Origin: Alentia gelatinosa
Taxonomy: Eukaryota > Annelida > Polychaeta > Phyllodocida > Polynoidae
NCBI GenBank assembly: GCA_950022655.1
Contig: OX465579.1
Location: forward strand, 177,639,263 to 177,703,262
Length of the DNA: 64,000 nt
Direction of reading: 5' to 3'
Part shown: piece by piece, positions 21,774 through 32,685 of the stretch
Position numbering within the stretch: the first letter of the stretch is position 1
Layout of the letters: each line of letters begins with the position of its first letter
The notes under the pieces: generated by a model
Told to the model about the DNA's origin: nothing
The model's database searches: none
The model's input: only the letters and a program-made list of their open reading frames with translations
Program-made: the position numbers and the translations under genes

Positions 21774-22311
21774 GGCCTCCCAGTGAAACCTTTAAAACCT
21801 TTAAAACCTATATTTTGATTCTTGAGCCTTTACTTTTTTCAAAGGAACCTATATAACCTATAAAAATCTATATTTTCACTGCTATGCAGATTGATGTGTA
21901 CAGGAAATTTTAGAAGTTAACAAGGTTAGATTGTCAAATGACAAGAAATCCACATAGACCGGTTATTTAAGAGATCATAAAAGTGTTTAAGAATCAACAG
22001 TTGGTGTGACTTCTTGCCAGGCTGGCTTGCCTGTTGGAAACTCAACATGCATATACATACTTGTTGGGTATAACCTGATGAGCCAGACATCCTGACGTCC
22101 TGCAATTTAGCACTAGGTACATTTTTTTAGAAATCAAGAAACTGAAAATAAGCGATTCACTCTATTTTGACTCTTATTATGCTGAATATATTAACCCGAA
22201 AAACCTATAAAAGCCTATATTTTGGGCCTTGAAAAACCTGTAAAACCTATATTTTGATTTTCAAAACCTATAAAAAACCTATATTGAGGAAGCGGGGCAC
22301 TGGGAAGCCTG
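21774..22311. mobile_element. hAT-like MITE with CCTATA-rich interior
   Basis: The ends are (CA)GGCCTCCCAGTG and CACTGGGAAGCCTG. TACACTCA flanks both sides (21766-21773 and 22312-22319), so the duplication is 6 bp if the element starts with CAGG. Many AACCTATAAAA/CCTATATTTTGATT motifs lie near the ends. No ORF. Confidence 0.75.
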
Positions 22312-22600
22312 TACACTCATACTTATCTCAGGCTCAATAACCGATGTGGGGTCATCGCATAGTTTGGCAAAGGCAAATCGTCTTTTTGACGCCTGCAGTC
22401 TTCAATGGGACACCACCTGGAAGTGTTTGTTATACACAGATAACAAAAATCAATTCCTAGTGTCTTCATGTTTTCAGCCTTTCATCCATGTTATTTCAAT
22501 TAGGGAGAAGAATGAAGCCTTGTCATAATTTCATGTTTTCAGTCTTTAATGAGCATTCTTAAGAGAAAAATTAAACGTGATTGCTTTGTTTTACTTTCAG

Positions 22601-22699
22601 GAGTAAAGAACCCTTTTGAATCTAACGTAAAGACATTGGAATGTGGCGGTCAACAACACAACTTCTATGATCTAACCAGCCTAAATGACACGAGATATG
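22601..22699 (+). CDS. ACO1: IRP1 coding exon 2
   Basis: The acceptor is TTTTACTTTCAG and the donor G|GTGAGT. It encodes VKNPFESNVKTLECGGQQ and on to SLNDTRY, aligning with the N-terminal NPF...LNKLEDSRY region of IRP1 proteins. Enters in phase 1 and leaves with one base of an Asp codon (GAC). Confidence 0.92.
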
Positions 22700-22807
22700 G
22701 TGAGTCCTCGTTTATTTTCATTGTGAAATGACCACTAACGCTTCACCAGTGACATGACTGAAGCATTCTCAGGTGGGACGGCAGCATGGGGCCGTTTGTA
22801 TTGCACT

Positions 22808-23262
22808 TCATCTCGCCCCTCATATTTTTGTCCCATAGGCTTAAAATTATGAACTCGTTCTCCATGGCCATTCAAGTATTAGTACTGATAATCAATGGGC
22901 AATGACATCATACCAAGTCTATGTGGTGTGGGAAGTAAAAGAACTCTCACCTCGGTAAATGAATAGGGGTGAGATTTCTACCTACATACATCTCATAGAT
23001 TCGGTCAAACCCAAAGTAAGTCTATTTGAACAAATTGGACGTTAAACTACTCAAACAAACAAACAAAAAAATCATTTTGGTCATTTAGTGTATACCATGG
23101 TGAGATGAATACAGAAAGCAACTCATTTTGGTCACAGTCGTTGATATTCATATCGTTTGAATGCTTTGCAATATTCACATGGCTGTCGCCTCGTTTATAG
23201 CGCTAGCATTCAAGCTCTATGGAGAATGATGTCTGTAACCAAAACTTGTTGGTCTATTCTTT
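22808..23262 (+). mobile_element. Composite palindromic element split by a SINE tail
   Basis: Module A begins CATCTCGCCCCTC and carries CCCATAGGCTTAAAATTATG. A SINE 3' part (about 22913-23071, GTCTATGTGGTGTGGGAAGT to CAAACAAACAAAC) interrupts it. Module A then ends GGTGAGATGAATAC, followed by the hairpin AACTCATTTTGGTC / ACCAAAACTTGTTGGTC around CACATGGCTGTCGCCTCG. Confidence 0.65.
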
Positions 23263-23560
23263 ATCATCTCACCCTGGTATTTTTTCCAATAAACTTAATA
23301 CTGGGATATTGTACTCAATGCCCATGGAGTATTGTAAAAAATACTCAATAGGCTATGATGTCACAAACGTTAGTCGATCAGTCAGTGAGATAAAATCTAA
23401 AACTGCACTCGATCCATAGTCACTGAGAATATGCCATGAGTTTTGATTTGCTTCATAACCTCACTCAGTTTTGCCTCTTGAGATTAATCCGCAACCCAAA
23501 CTTAGGGCATATTGTTAGCGGCTATCAATCTCGACGCAGTTCCTTCTTTTTATTGTGGAT
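23263..23560 (+). mobile_element. Composite palindromic element, directly adjoining
   Basis: A second module A (CATCTCACCCTGG to GTGAGATAAAATC) is followed by a hairpin around CTCACTCAGTTTTGCCTCTTG with arms AATATGCCATGAGTTTTG and its rough complement. A relative lies at 43290-43595. Confidence 0.6.
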
Positions 23561-23614
23561 TGAGTCTTCACGAGTATTAGCTTGTCAGACATCCACCTCC
23601 CTCTGGGACGAGCA

Positions 23615-24012
23615 TTCTCCTCACCTCCTCGTGGTGCAGGCCAGATATTCTTGCACGCAAGCATAACTAAAGGGACCGGGGTGGGGAGTTAGTTCAGTGG
23701 TAAAGAGCACTGGACTTGTAATCCCAAGGTTATCAGACTTTGTTGATTCTAGTCCCACTGCAGCCACTTTTCTCCTTCACCCCAGCAGTAGTAGATTTAC
23801 TGCTATATCAAAGGCCAGTCCTTCTCATACCATGTCTATGTGGTGTGGGAAGTAAAAGAACTCTCACCTCGGTATATGTGTAGGGGTGGGATTGCTTAAA
23901 TTCATCACATATTTCGATCACCACCCTTGTGGTGTAAAAGAACCTTAAGAAAGTCTGGTAAGAATCTGTGATGGTTAACTTTATGTTAAATCAAACCAAC
24001 CAACCAACCTTG
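23615..24012 (+). mobile_element. 93-bp-unit SINE, one unit
   Basis: The tRNA-like head has A box TAGTTCAGTGG and B-box-like TTGATTCTAGTCC with CTTGTAA in the anticodon-loop position. One 93-bp unit (CTGCTATATCAAAGGCCAGT) follows, then the body CTCACCTCGGTATATG, and the tail ends ...AACCAACCAACC. A 5' extension with TGCACGCAAGCATAACTAAA precedes the head. Confidence 0.85.
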
Positions 24013-24231
24013 GCTAGGTCAGATTTCCAGTTCAAATCTGATTTTGGAATGATAAATTAAAACAAAGTTGACGACTAGGTGTTGCGTCTCTTTTCCCCGG
24101 AGCTAATACTGACTTAACTTGTCTTTTACTATTCTTTTGGTATGCAGTTGAATTATTTCTCTAGACAGGACACCATGTGGGGATTGTAGTCATGGAAAAA
24201 GGCAAAATGTGACATGGAAAGTCGTGAACAA

Positions 24232-24670
24232 TTCATGGAATTCTGTCGTGAATCTTGTGTCCTGGTTTCATATATCTGACCTCGGTAATGTGATACAGAT
24301 GATGCCACAAAAACCACAAAACCACGATGCTAAAAAAAAAGAGACGTAAATCAAAACACGAACAATTCCCCAGGGATGCCAAATTGCGTACCTCGTAGTA
24401 ACTGTGTGTTTGGTATAGAAATGCCAAATTTCCACTTTTCCGAGGAAATCCACTTTTTATATTTTGAAAATGTATAGTTAATTTTCCTTGTGTAAAACAA
24501 AGATGATCCTCTTTCACGCCAATAAAACAGTGGGTTGAACCTCCCCACAGACCCTGTCCCATACTCTGACACTGACATAAATTTTCTCGGGATCTCTGAG
24601 GCAACAAATTCCACCTCAAAAGTGTTTGACCTAACATAGCAGGTACTATCACATCGCAAGCGAGGAATCA
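24232..24670. mobile_element. Fragment of CAGGGATGCCAGTT element
   Basis: It has CCAGGGATGCCAAATT, TTCCACTTTTCCGAGGAAAT, CACGCCAATAAAACAGTGG and TCTCTGAGGCAACAAATTCC in the order seen in the copies at 46569-47455, 53105-53365 and 63215-63455. Confidence 0.6.
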
Positions 24671-24675
24671 AACTA

Positions 24676-25455
24676 AGTCTAATTGAACAAATTGGACGTT
24701 AAACTACCCAAACATACAAACAAGCGAGGAAATGAAAACCAACCCTTCAACACGATGCTGAAAATGAAATCAGAACCCAAACAATTCCCCAGAAATGTCT
24801 GTATATATCCAAGTCACTGTGTGTTTTGTATCTTCATACATCTGCAAAGTACTAGAGATCGGAAACACCCGCCTAACTTCTCCTTCACCCCTAGCAGTGG
24901 TAGATTGACTGCTATATCAAAGGCCAGCCCTTCTTATACCATGTCTATGTGGTGTGGTGTACAGCCACCTTTCACCTTCACCCCCAGCAGTAGTAGATTT
25001 ACTGCCATATCAAAGGCCAGCCCTTCTCATACCATGTCTATGTGGTGTGGTGTGCAGCCACCTTTCTCCTTCATCCCCAGCAGTGGTAGACTTACTGCTA
25101 TATCAAAGGCCAGCCCTTCTCATACCATGTCTATGTGGTGTTGTGTACAGCCACTTGTCTCCTTCATCCCCAGCAGTGGTAGACTTACTGCTATATCAAA
25201 GGCCAATCCTTCCCATACCATGTCTATGTGGTGTTGTGTACAGCCACTTGTCTCCTTCATCCCCAGCAATGGTAGATTTACTGCTATATCAAAGGCCAAT
25301 CCTCCCCATACCATGTCTATGTGGTGTGGGAAGTAAAAGAACTCTCACCTCGGTAAATGTTGGTGAGGTTTCTACCCGCATCCATCTCATAGATTCGATC
25401 ACCATCAAACCCAATGTAAGTCTAATAGAACGTACTGGACCTTAAAATTACCCCA
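24676..25455 (+). mobile_element. 93-bp-unit SINE, five units
   Basis: After a SINE-tail scrap (24676-24722) and a spacer, five units (24880 to about 25330) repeat every 93 bases, followed by the usual body and tail (ACGTACTGGACCTTAAAATT). The tRNA head is missing. Because 93 is a multiple of three, the array stays open in several frames and gives spurious ORFs of 160-217 codons. Confidence 0.85.
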
Positions 25456-25598
25456 AACAAACAAACTCTCTGTCTGTAGATTATCTATTTGATCCCCCTA
25501 GGTGTAGACTAATTAGATATTGTACACCTATACAGGTATTAAATGCGGCCTTATTCACCTGTCACCACGTCATACACACCATACCCATCCTCACATGT

Positions 25599-25886
25599 TC
25601 AGAATAATATCCCCTGTGGCCTGCACCTCGTGAAGGTTATAAATGCGTGTGTCAGTGATTGGGTTTGGTAATCTCTGCTGAGCATGCAGGTTGACGAGAA
25701 GGAGGTTTTACCTGAACGGATGACTGCTCCGTCTACCTGAGCCCCACACCTGAGACCACACACTGCCCTCCAGGCTCCCTGTACCTCATTGATCGGCCGC
25801 CGCTTTGATGTGGCGCTGGTGTCGGGGGACGCCCGGGGGACGCTATTGTCGTCATCTGAGACGCTGAGGAGTTTCTCAGGAAGCAC
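25599..25886 (-). CDS. Uncertain GC-rich ORF in IRP1 intron 2
   Basis: A 95-codon open frame lies on the strand opposite IRP1 in a clearly GC-rich patch. It begins MLPEKLLSVSDDDNSV and has an acidic/serine start and a basic middle. A donor-like CAG|GTAAAA occurs after ...DGAVIRS. I do not recognise the family. It could be an exon of a nested gene, an old retroposed piece, or chance openness of GC-rich DNA. Confidence 0.2.
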   Translation of the reverse strand: MLPEKLLSVSDDDNSVPRASPDTSATSKRRPINEVQGAWRAVCGLRCGAQVDGAVIRSGKTSFSSTCMLSRDYQTQSLTHAFITFTRCRPQGILF

Positions 25887-25972
25887 GTGGAATCACGAGG
25901 GAAAATGTCAGTGGGCGAACACCCGTGTCGTAATGCGTCCTAAAGGTGTGGTACGGAAGACAAGGTGAAGGC

Positions 25973-26705
25973 TGGGACAAAGGTGTAAAGCTGGGAGAAT
26001 GGTGGTGGAAGTCTGGGCCAGTGGTGAAAGGCTAGGGCAGTCATTGAAAGCTGGGACAGTGGTGGAAGGCTGGGGCAGTGGTGGAAGGCTGGGGCAGTGG
26101 TGGAAGGCTGGGTTATGGTGGAAGGCTGGGACAGTGGTAGAAGGCTGGAGCAATGGTGGAAGGCTGGGGCAATGGTGGAAGGCTGGGGTAGTGGTAGAAG
26201 GCTGGGTTATTGGTGGAAGGCTGGGACAGTGGTAGAAGGCTGGGTTATTGGTGGAAGGCTGGGTTATCGGTGGAAGGCTGGGTTATCGGTGGAAGGCTTG
26301 GTTATCGGTGGAAGGCTGGGTTATTGGTGGAAGGCTGGGTTATCGGTGGAAGGCTGGGCTATAGGTGGAAGGCTGGGTTTTCGGTGGAAGGCTGGGTTAT
26401 CGGTGGAAGGCTGGGTTATCGGTGGAAGGCTGGGTTATCGGTGGAAGGCTGGGTTATCGGTGGAAGGCTGGGTTATCGGTGGAAGGCTGGGTTAGTGGTG
26501 GAAGGCTGGGTTATCGGTGGAAGGCTGGGTTATCGGTGGAAGGCTGAGTTATTGGTAGAAGGCTGTGTTATTGGTGGAAGGCTGGGTTATCGGTGGAAGG
26601 CTTGGTTATCGGTGGAAGGCTGGGTCATTGGTGGAGGCTTAGTTATCGGTGGAAGGCTGGGTTATTGGTGGAAGGCTTAGTTATCGGTTGAAGGCTGGGG
26701 CAGTG
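25973..26705. repeat. 19-bp minisatellite, about 37 units
   Basis: The unit is GGTGGAAGGCTGGGTTATC with early variants in GGGGCAGT or GGACAGT. The middle (about 26240-26540) is nearly homogeneous. It is G-rich on the plus strand. Long Gly/Trp ORFs are artefacts. Confidence 0.97.
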
Positions 26706-27240
26706 GTGGTATATTGACACATTTCCTCTTTTATACGTCAGCGTAATGGGTGTATTTGCTGCAAAGCGTATATGAAGAGAAATGTGTGCGGGACACATAT
26801 ACACGGGTCATATACATTTTACACGTCTATAGATGAGGCCTATACTCAACGGAAAATAGGACTACCTTGTATACGCAAAATCATACCTATATACGCCAGG
26901 TGTATTCATATATAAACTGGTGGTTTTCGTGCAGTGTATGACACAATATTTACGAGGAAACCTCTAGACACTGCATGTCCAAGGTCGTCGAGTCTGGGAT
27001 AGACTTGCTCAGGTCTCTGATGATGACAACATGACCAAAGGTTGATTTCCCGCCTCCTCTTGGCCCCTGTATGTCGTGCGTAGTCGTGAGGCTGGCGCCA
27101 GTCAAGGTCGGGCACGGGGGTGCAGGATGTCACCTTGATGGAGTTATACTCGTAACTTTTACATTAGCTGAAAGGTAATGAGTGAGGCGGGGTGTGTTTT
27201 GACACTTTTTAATGAATATCCTTCGTTGTACATTCAGTTC
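26706..27240. other. Intron 2 stretch with a GC-rich patch
   Basis: Positions 26980-27130 are GC- and CpG-rich with an open minus-strand frame (74 codons) that is closed by an in-frame TAA just upstream. No family is recognised. Confidence 0.3.
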
Positions 27241-27259
27241 ATTGGTTATTTGTTGTTAT

Positions 27260-27385
27260 CAATATGCCCTTTTCCATAAGTCGGTGTTGCACGTCATCTG
27301 CGTGGTTACGCAATGCATGCAGCCAAACATACCGCTCGCAACGTATACTTTAACATTTGATTACTGAATGTATGAAGGTAATACA
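27260..27385 (+). repeat. Dispersed repeat, copy 1 of 3
   Basis: Shared with 27838-27960 and, inverted, 32335-32450: CCCTTTTCCATAAGTCGGTG, then GTTACGCAATGC...CAGCCAAAC, then TTTAACATTTGATTACTGA. Confidence 0.65.
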
Positions 27386-27394
27386 TTTATAATA

Positions 27395-27650
27395 CCCATG
27401 TACATAATTCCCATATAGATAAAAGTGATTGCACTGTATTCTATGGTACCACAGCTCTGATTTGATGTGTCATACATGCATATCAACTCAATAATACTTT
27501 AGATATGCCTTAGATAACACAGGTATATCCAAACTGTATGCACAATAATACATTGGCAGGCCTAGCTATAACATGCTTATCTTTCTCCAAGTTTAAACCA
27601 AGACAATTATCAACTGTAAAGTTTAGACAGCTCAGACTCGTTGATACAAT
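27395..27650 (+). repeat. Dispersed repeat related to 31470-31690 and 32160-32330
   Basis: It shares GTGATTGCACTGTATTCTAT, GTGTCATACATGCATATCA, TAGATAACACAGGTAT and CCAAGACAATTATCA-type blocks with the two other copies, one of them inverted. Confidence 0.55.
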
Positions 27651-27837
27651 ACCCTAGTTTGTTCCAGCAGTTTAATCTGTCAAAAAACAACACTCCTGCA
27701 ACCACACCCACCGTTCACACTTTAGGTGTGATTGCTCTATGTCTCTATATGAATACCGCCAGACTTGCGGTGTTTGTCCGAGCGGCCGGGTAACTAGACA
27801 GTGGGACGTTAGGCGGCGCTGAACGGCAACACCTGTA

Positions 27838-27960
27838 TAGGCCTTTTTCCGTAGGCCGGTGTCGCACTTTATCTCCCTAGTTACGCCACGGCTGAAGCCA
27901 AACATTCACCAGGCAACATATTCTTTAGCATTGGATCTATCAGTATATGAGCGTAATACG
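27838..27960 (+). repeat. Dispersed repeat, copy 2 of 3
   Basis: GGCCTTTTTCCGTAGGCCGG, AGTTACGCC..GAAGCCAAAC and TTTAGCATTGGATCTATCAG align with 27260-27385. The preceding TAGGCGGCGCTGAACGG recurs at about 32992. Confidence 0.6.
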
Positions 27961-28324
27961 TAATTTGTAAAGACAGTTTAGATGGTGGTTTGTAGTAGTT
28001 CATTTGGTGATCATCATTTGGTGTGGGTAAACATATATTGTTGATATTTTTTGTAACAGGTTTTTATGTACAGGCGGCCGTACTATTTGTTGTTTTATAA
28101 CTGATTGTTTCCCGCTAAGCAACTCCCGTGGTTTGCAGTGTACTTCTGTCTCAGAGGCTGATCAGGTTACACATGATCTATACATGCGGATTCCAGTTTA
28201 GATGGTGGTTTGTGGTAAATTCTATACGATAGACCTTTGTCTGTAGAGGATGGGTCCGTTCGGTTCATGCCGACACATTTTTGTGTTCCAGGCCAAATCC
28301 CTGAACATTGACTCAAAATGAAAC
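27961..28324. other. Intron 2, nothing recognised
   Basis: A short direct repeat AGTTTAGATGGTGGTTTGT occurs at about 27975 and 28195. Nothing else is seen. Confidence 0.35.
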
Positions 28325-28615
28325 CCAGTTACTGTAGAATAAACCTACAAAAGTGTAGGGTCAGAGCTCGTATCCTATCGAGTTTGAATCGTATAGTAAT
28401 TCACAAGGTGAAGCCACGTGAATTGTGTAGCGATTCAAAAAAGATGATATCAAGCTCTGATCCTAAACTTGAATGGGTTTCTGAATTTATCTCACCCTTC
28501 ACATTGACTAATGGGCCAACATTTGTGACATAATCCCCAATTGGATATTTTTTCCTAAATACTCAATGGGTGTTCCCAATGTGAAGTCAATTGGGAAAAA
28601 AAACGGGTGAGATAA
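28325..28615 (-). mobile_element. Composite palindromic element
   Basis: The hairpin GTTTGAATCGTATAGTAATT / AATTGTGTAGCGATTCAAA surrounds CACAAGGTGAAGCCACGTG. It is followed by module A, ATTTATCTCACCCTTC to CGGGTGAGATAAAC. It is a close relative of 47590-47880 and 10062-10338. Confidence 0.8.
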
Positions 28616-28639
28616 ACCAAGAAACCCAGTTATTTACAA

Positions 28640-28905
28640 AACCTGCTTGGGCACTGGACTCATAATCCCGAGGTTGCGGGTTTGAGTCCCACTGCAGCCA
28701 CCTTTCTCCTTCACCCCCAGTAACGTTAGATTTACTGCTATGTCAAAGGCCAATCATGCCATGTCTATATTGTATGGGAATTAAGAGAACTCTCACCTCG
28801 GTAAACATGTAGGAGTGAGATCTCTACCTAAATTCATCTCATAGATTCGATGAACCCCAAAGTAAGCCTTATAGAACATATTGGACGTTATACTAAACAA
28901 ACAAA
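28640..28905 (+). mobile_element. 93-bp-unit SINE, one unit, CAT-type head
   Basis: The head remnant GGACTCATAATCCCGAGGTT with B box GGGTTTGAGTCCC has CAT where other copies have TGT in the anticodon-loop position. Body and tail are as in the family. Confidence 0.75.
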
Positions 28906-29280
28906 CTAAAACAAACTTAGACAAGTATTAACCACAGCAGTCTGATAACAGTTTATTATGATTATCGGACGTTGAATAAACCAAACCAGACCAAATCTCA
29001 GTCGCTCACAGGACTTCCTTCAGAAAATAATAGGTTTGTAAAAGTAGCATCAAACAAAACAAATACAGCAGCAATTGACTCATTTCCCGTTTCCTATTGA
29101 AACCCGAAACCTGTGCTGGTTCCCATTAATTGTGAGTTAGTGCGAATCAGCAGGAACCAGTGATTTCTCATTAAGTCCCGAGACGCAGAATCACAGATCG
29201 ATGTGTGGCCTTGAGGAGAAACCTGATCGGTACGTTCACCTTGACCGGGCTCCCACCTGTGTCCCGCTGAGATCTGTCAA
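28906..29280. other. Intron 2 stretch, GC-rich at its right end
   Basis: The SINE-like tail text ATTATCGGACGTTGAATAAA lies near 28965. Positions 29195-29280 are GC-rich and abut the next minisatellite. Confidence 0.35.
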
Positions 29281-29810
29281 CAGGGCTGCCACCCACCGTC
29301 TCCTGCCACCCAACGTCTCCTGCCACCCAACGTCTCCTGCCACCCGTTCTCTCCTGCCCCCCCACTGCCTCCTGCCACCCACCGTCTCCTGCCGTCCACT
29401 GCCTCCTGCCACCCAATGCCTCCTGCCACCCGTTGCCACCCACCGTCTCCTGCCATCCAACGCCTCCTGTCACCCGTTGCCTCCTGCCACCCACTGCCTC
29501 CTGCCACCCACTGCTGCCTGCAATCCACTGCCTCTTGCCGTCCACTGCCTCCTGTCAACCACTGCATCCTGCCACCCACTCCCACCTATCACCTATTGCT
29601 TCCTGCCATTCACTCCCCACCATTCACAGACTTTCATAGGCCTCCCGCACACTCCCATTAGGCACACTCCCAACATGACATTGGTGCTCTGCCACCCACT
29701 CCCCATCATTCATTCTGTCATTGGAGGCTGCTACCTTACTTCTGCCACCCACTTACTCCTGCCACCCACTTAATCCTGTCACCCACTCCCTGTCATTTAG
29801 TCTGTTACCA
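29281..29810. repeat. 17-bp C-rich minisatellite, decaying rightward
   Basis: The unit is about CTCCTGCCACCCAACGT. It is regular to about 29580 (some 17-18 units), then interrupted and degenerate. Pro/His-rich and Gly/Trp-rich ORFs are artefacts. Confidence 0.92.
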
Positions 29811-29927
29811 AGTAAGTGTCAGTCAGATACCAGCTGATTGCAATCCCACAATACACCACACAAATGGTGGTAGTTACCTGGCCTAATATGTGAGTGTACA
29901 TTGGCCCAGCTTCTAGGCTATGAGATT

Positions 29928-30640
29928 GAGCACTGCCCAGTCTACAGACATGCTGTGAGAGTGAGCAGTCTACAGACATGCTGTGAGAGTGAGCAGACGA
30001 CAGACATGCTGTGAGAGTGAGCAGACGACAGACATGCTGTGAGAGTGAGCAGACGACAGACATGCTGTGAGAGTGAGTAGTCTACAGACATGCTGTGAGA
30101 GTGAGGAGACTACAGACATGCTGTGAGAGTGAGGAGACTACAGACATGCTGTGAGAGTGAGGAGACTACAGACATGCTGGGAGAGTGAGGAGACTACAGA
30201 CATGCTGTGAAAGTGAGGTGACTACAGATATGCTGTGAGAGTGAGGAGACTACAGACATGCTGTGAGAGTGAGGAGACTACAGACATGCTGTGAGAGTGA
30301 GGAGACTACAGACATGCTGTGAGAGTGAGCAGTCTACAGACATGCTGTGAGAGTGAGAAGTCTACAGACATGCTGGGAGATTGAGGAGACTACAGACATG
30401 CTGTGAGAGTGAGAAGTCTACAGACATGCTGTGAGAGTGAGAAGTCTACAGTCATGCTGTGAGAGTGAGGAGACTACAGTCATACTGGGAGAGTGAGGAG
30501 ACGACAGACATGCTGTGAGAGTGAGGAGACTACAGACATGCTGTGAGAGTGAGGAGACGACGGACATGCTGTGAGAGTGAGGAGACTACAGACATGCTGT
30601 GAGAGTGAGGAGACTACAGACATGCTGTGAGAGTGAGGAG
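29928..30640. repeat. 28-bp minisatellite, about 25 units
   Basis: GACATGCTGTGAGAGTGAGG plus AGACTACA. GACATG occurs from 29947 to 30619, exactly 24 steps of 28, so the array appears free of indels. Confidence 0.97.
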
Positions 30641-30999
30641 AGTGTGCAGTGTGGTGTAACAGAGTGGCGTACGTGCTCATACACACATCTCTCGTGGCCT
30701 CGGTTGTCAGTGATTGTGTGCCGTGACCTCTGAACCCCTCCGGGACAACGTCTGACACACGTCGGAGCGGCGCACGATAACAGCCCGATAACAGGCTGAT
30801 AAGACAGGCACTACAGACCCCTCCCCGCTAACGTGGGCCGGCCTCTTACATACAGACATGGCCGTCTCCCTATGTCCCAAGAAAATCCCTGTCTTCGTTT
30901 TTTGTTTTTTTTTGCCATAGAGATGTTATTGCCATATCCTTATAATTATCTGTTTTTGTTTTCAGTTTATAACCTTTTTTTTCTCGTGTGTAAGAATTG
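30641..30999. other. GC-rich patch then AT-rich intron
   Basis: Positions 30700-30850 are GC-rich with no recognised protein; the remainder is T-rich. Confidence 0.3.
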
Positions 31000-31332
31000 G
31001 AGTATAAATTGGGCAGCATAAATTGGGCACTCATTCAAAACCAATAAGCAGTGGTCCAAACCTCCCCACACACACCAGCTCCATTCCATGGCCAATACCG
31101 ATGTGTTTTCTATGTTTTCTCAGTCTCTCTGAGGCAGTCAGGGATGCCAGTTACCCATCAAATGACGGAATTCCGACAGTTCGTATACATCGGCAACACT
31201 CGCAATGTTAAATATATACTGTTGGGATATTCTGTTCCAAAACAATGTCATAAATGGTTCTTGCATCACTGGGCAGAAAATTCCACATACTTCCTCATGT
31301 TTTTTTTCATAACCTCAACTGACTTCCTAGTA
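31000..31332. mobile_element. Fragment of CAGGGATGCCAGTT element
   Basis: It has ACCTCCCCACACACACC, CATGGCCAATACCGATGTG, TCAGTCTCTCTGAGGCAGT and CTCAACTGACTTCCTAG, in family order but with a foreign stretch in the middle. Confidence 0.6.
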
Positions 31333-31465
31333 TAGGGGTGATATTTCCACCTGAAACCATCACATAGATTCGGTCAACACTCTAGTGGTGTAAAACAACC
31401 TCGAGAAAGTCTGGTAAGAATCTGTAATGGTTAACTGGACGTTAAATCAAACCAACCAACCATCC
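31333..31465 (+). mobile_element. 93-bp-unit SINE, 3' end only
   Basis: Body from TAGGGGTGATATTTCCACC through GTGGTGTAAAACAACC to TTAACTGGACGTTAAATC and AACCAACCAACC. Confidence 0.8.
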
Positions 31466-31469
31466 ACTA

Positions 31470-31690
31470 ATACCCATATGATACCCGGTTGAATTATGCC
31501 AAGAGACAGTACAGTGATTGCATCGTATTATACTACAGATGGGTGGGTTACATATGTGTATCGCCAGAGTAATGTTTCAGATATGGTTAAGATAGCACAG
31601 ATACTATACACACAGGTGATAGAGATACAATGGTAGACGCCTAGCCATCATGGGCTTAGCTTTATCTTTGGAGAAATCGAGACAGTTATC
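31470..31690 (+). repeat. Dispersed repeat related to 27395-27650
   Basis: GTGATTGCATCGTATTATAC, GATAGCACAGATACTATAC, CCTAGCCATCATGGGCTTAG and GAGACAGTTATCAGAA align with the other copies. Confidence 0.55.
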
Positions 31691-31697
31691 AGAATCG

Positions 31698-32147
31698 TTA
31701 GCACTGGACTCGTAATCCCAAGGTTGTTGGACTTTGTTAATTTTGGTCCCACTGCAGCCACCTTTCTCCTTCACCCCCAGCAGTGGTTGATTCACTGCTA
31801 TATCAAAGGCCAGTCCTTCTGATACCATGTCTGTGTGGTGTGGTGTACAGCAACTTTTCTCCGCCACCCCCAGCAGTGGTTGATTCACTGCTATACCAAA
31901 GGCCAGTCCTTCTGATACCATGTCTATGTGGTGTGGTGTACAGCCACCTTTCTCCTTCATCCCCAGCAGTGGTAGATTCACTGCTATATCAAAGACCAAT
32001 CCTTCTCATACCATGTCTATGTGGTGTGGGAAGTAAAAGAACTCTCACCTCGGTAAATGTGTTGGGGTGAGGTTTCTACCTACATTCATTTCATAGATTC
32101 GGTCAAATCCAAAGTAAGTCTAATTGAACAAATTAGACTTTTAACCA
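31698..32147 (+). mobile_element. 93-bp-unit SINE, three units
   Basis: A truncated head (GCACTGGACTCGTAATCCCA), three 93-bp units, then the body and a short tail ending near TTGAACAAATTAGACTTTTA. Confidence 0.85.
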
Positions 32148-32159
32148 CCTCGGCCCACC

Positions 32160-32450
32160 AATGTAGTATTATGTATTCAGTTCCAGTGCTCCTGTGCTAT
32201 CTAAGGAACATCTAAAGTATCACAAAGTGATATGCATGTATGACACACCAAATCAGAGCTGGAATAGCATGGAATACAATGCAATCGCTGAACTTTCTCT
32301 GGAGATATTATACATAGGTATTAAAAACATATTACGCTGATACCCTCAGTCAGCCAATACTAAAGAATGTTGTCAGGTGTTTGTTTGGCTGCAGGCATTG
32401 CGTAACCAAGTGGATAAGGTGCGACACCAACTTGTGGGAAAAGGTCTATT
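32160..32450 (-). repeat. Two dispersed repeats in inverse orientation
   Basis: Positions 32160-32330 are the complement of the 27395-27650 type, and 32335-32450 the complement of the 27260-27385 type. The two keep the same relative order as at 27260-27650 when read on the minus strand, so they may be parts of one longer element. Confidence 0.55.
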
Positions 32451-32534
32451 TACCGCCATGACTGGCATCTCTGGAATTTCAACTTCTTGCTCTTAATAAC
32501 TCTGTTGAAGTCTGCATGACGATCCGCTTATCAT

Positions 32535-32680
32535 CTCACACTATGTACTTTTTCGCATAGACCTAAACATTGGAATCTTGTACTCAACACCCATGGAGTA
32601 TTGTAGGAAAATACTCAATAAAAGATGAAGTCACACATTTCAGCCATTAGTCAGTGTTTCGGATACATTCAGTCTATGGA
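32535..32680 (+). mobile_element. Module A alone
   Basis: CATCTCACACTATG, CTCAACACCCATGGAGTATT and AGCCATTAGTCAGTG identify a solitary, decayed module A without its hairpin. Confidence 0.55.
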
Positions 32681-32685
32681 TCATT

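Noticed and set aside
23690..23770. tRNA-Thr(TGT) gene
   Set aside because: The same tRNA-like head is repeated with substitutions at several places, always followed by the SINE body, and its stems are imperfect.
24683..25445. Two ORFs of 163 and 217 codons with repeated TAISKASPSHTMSMWCG-like text
   Set aside because: They come from the 93-bp (31-codon) SINE units, and similar frames appear at every expanded copy.
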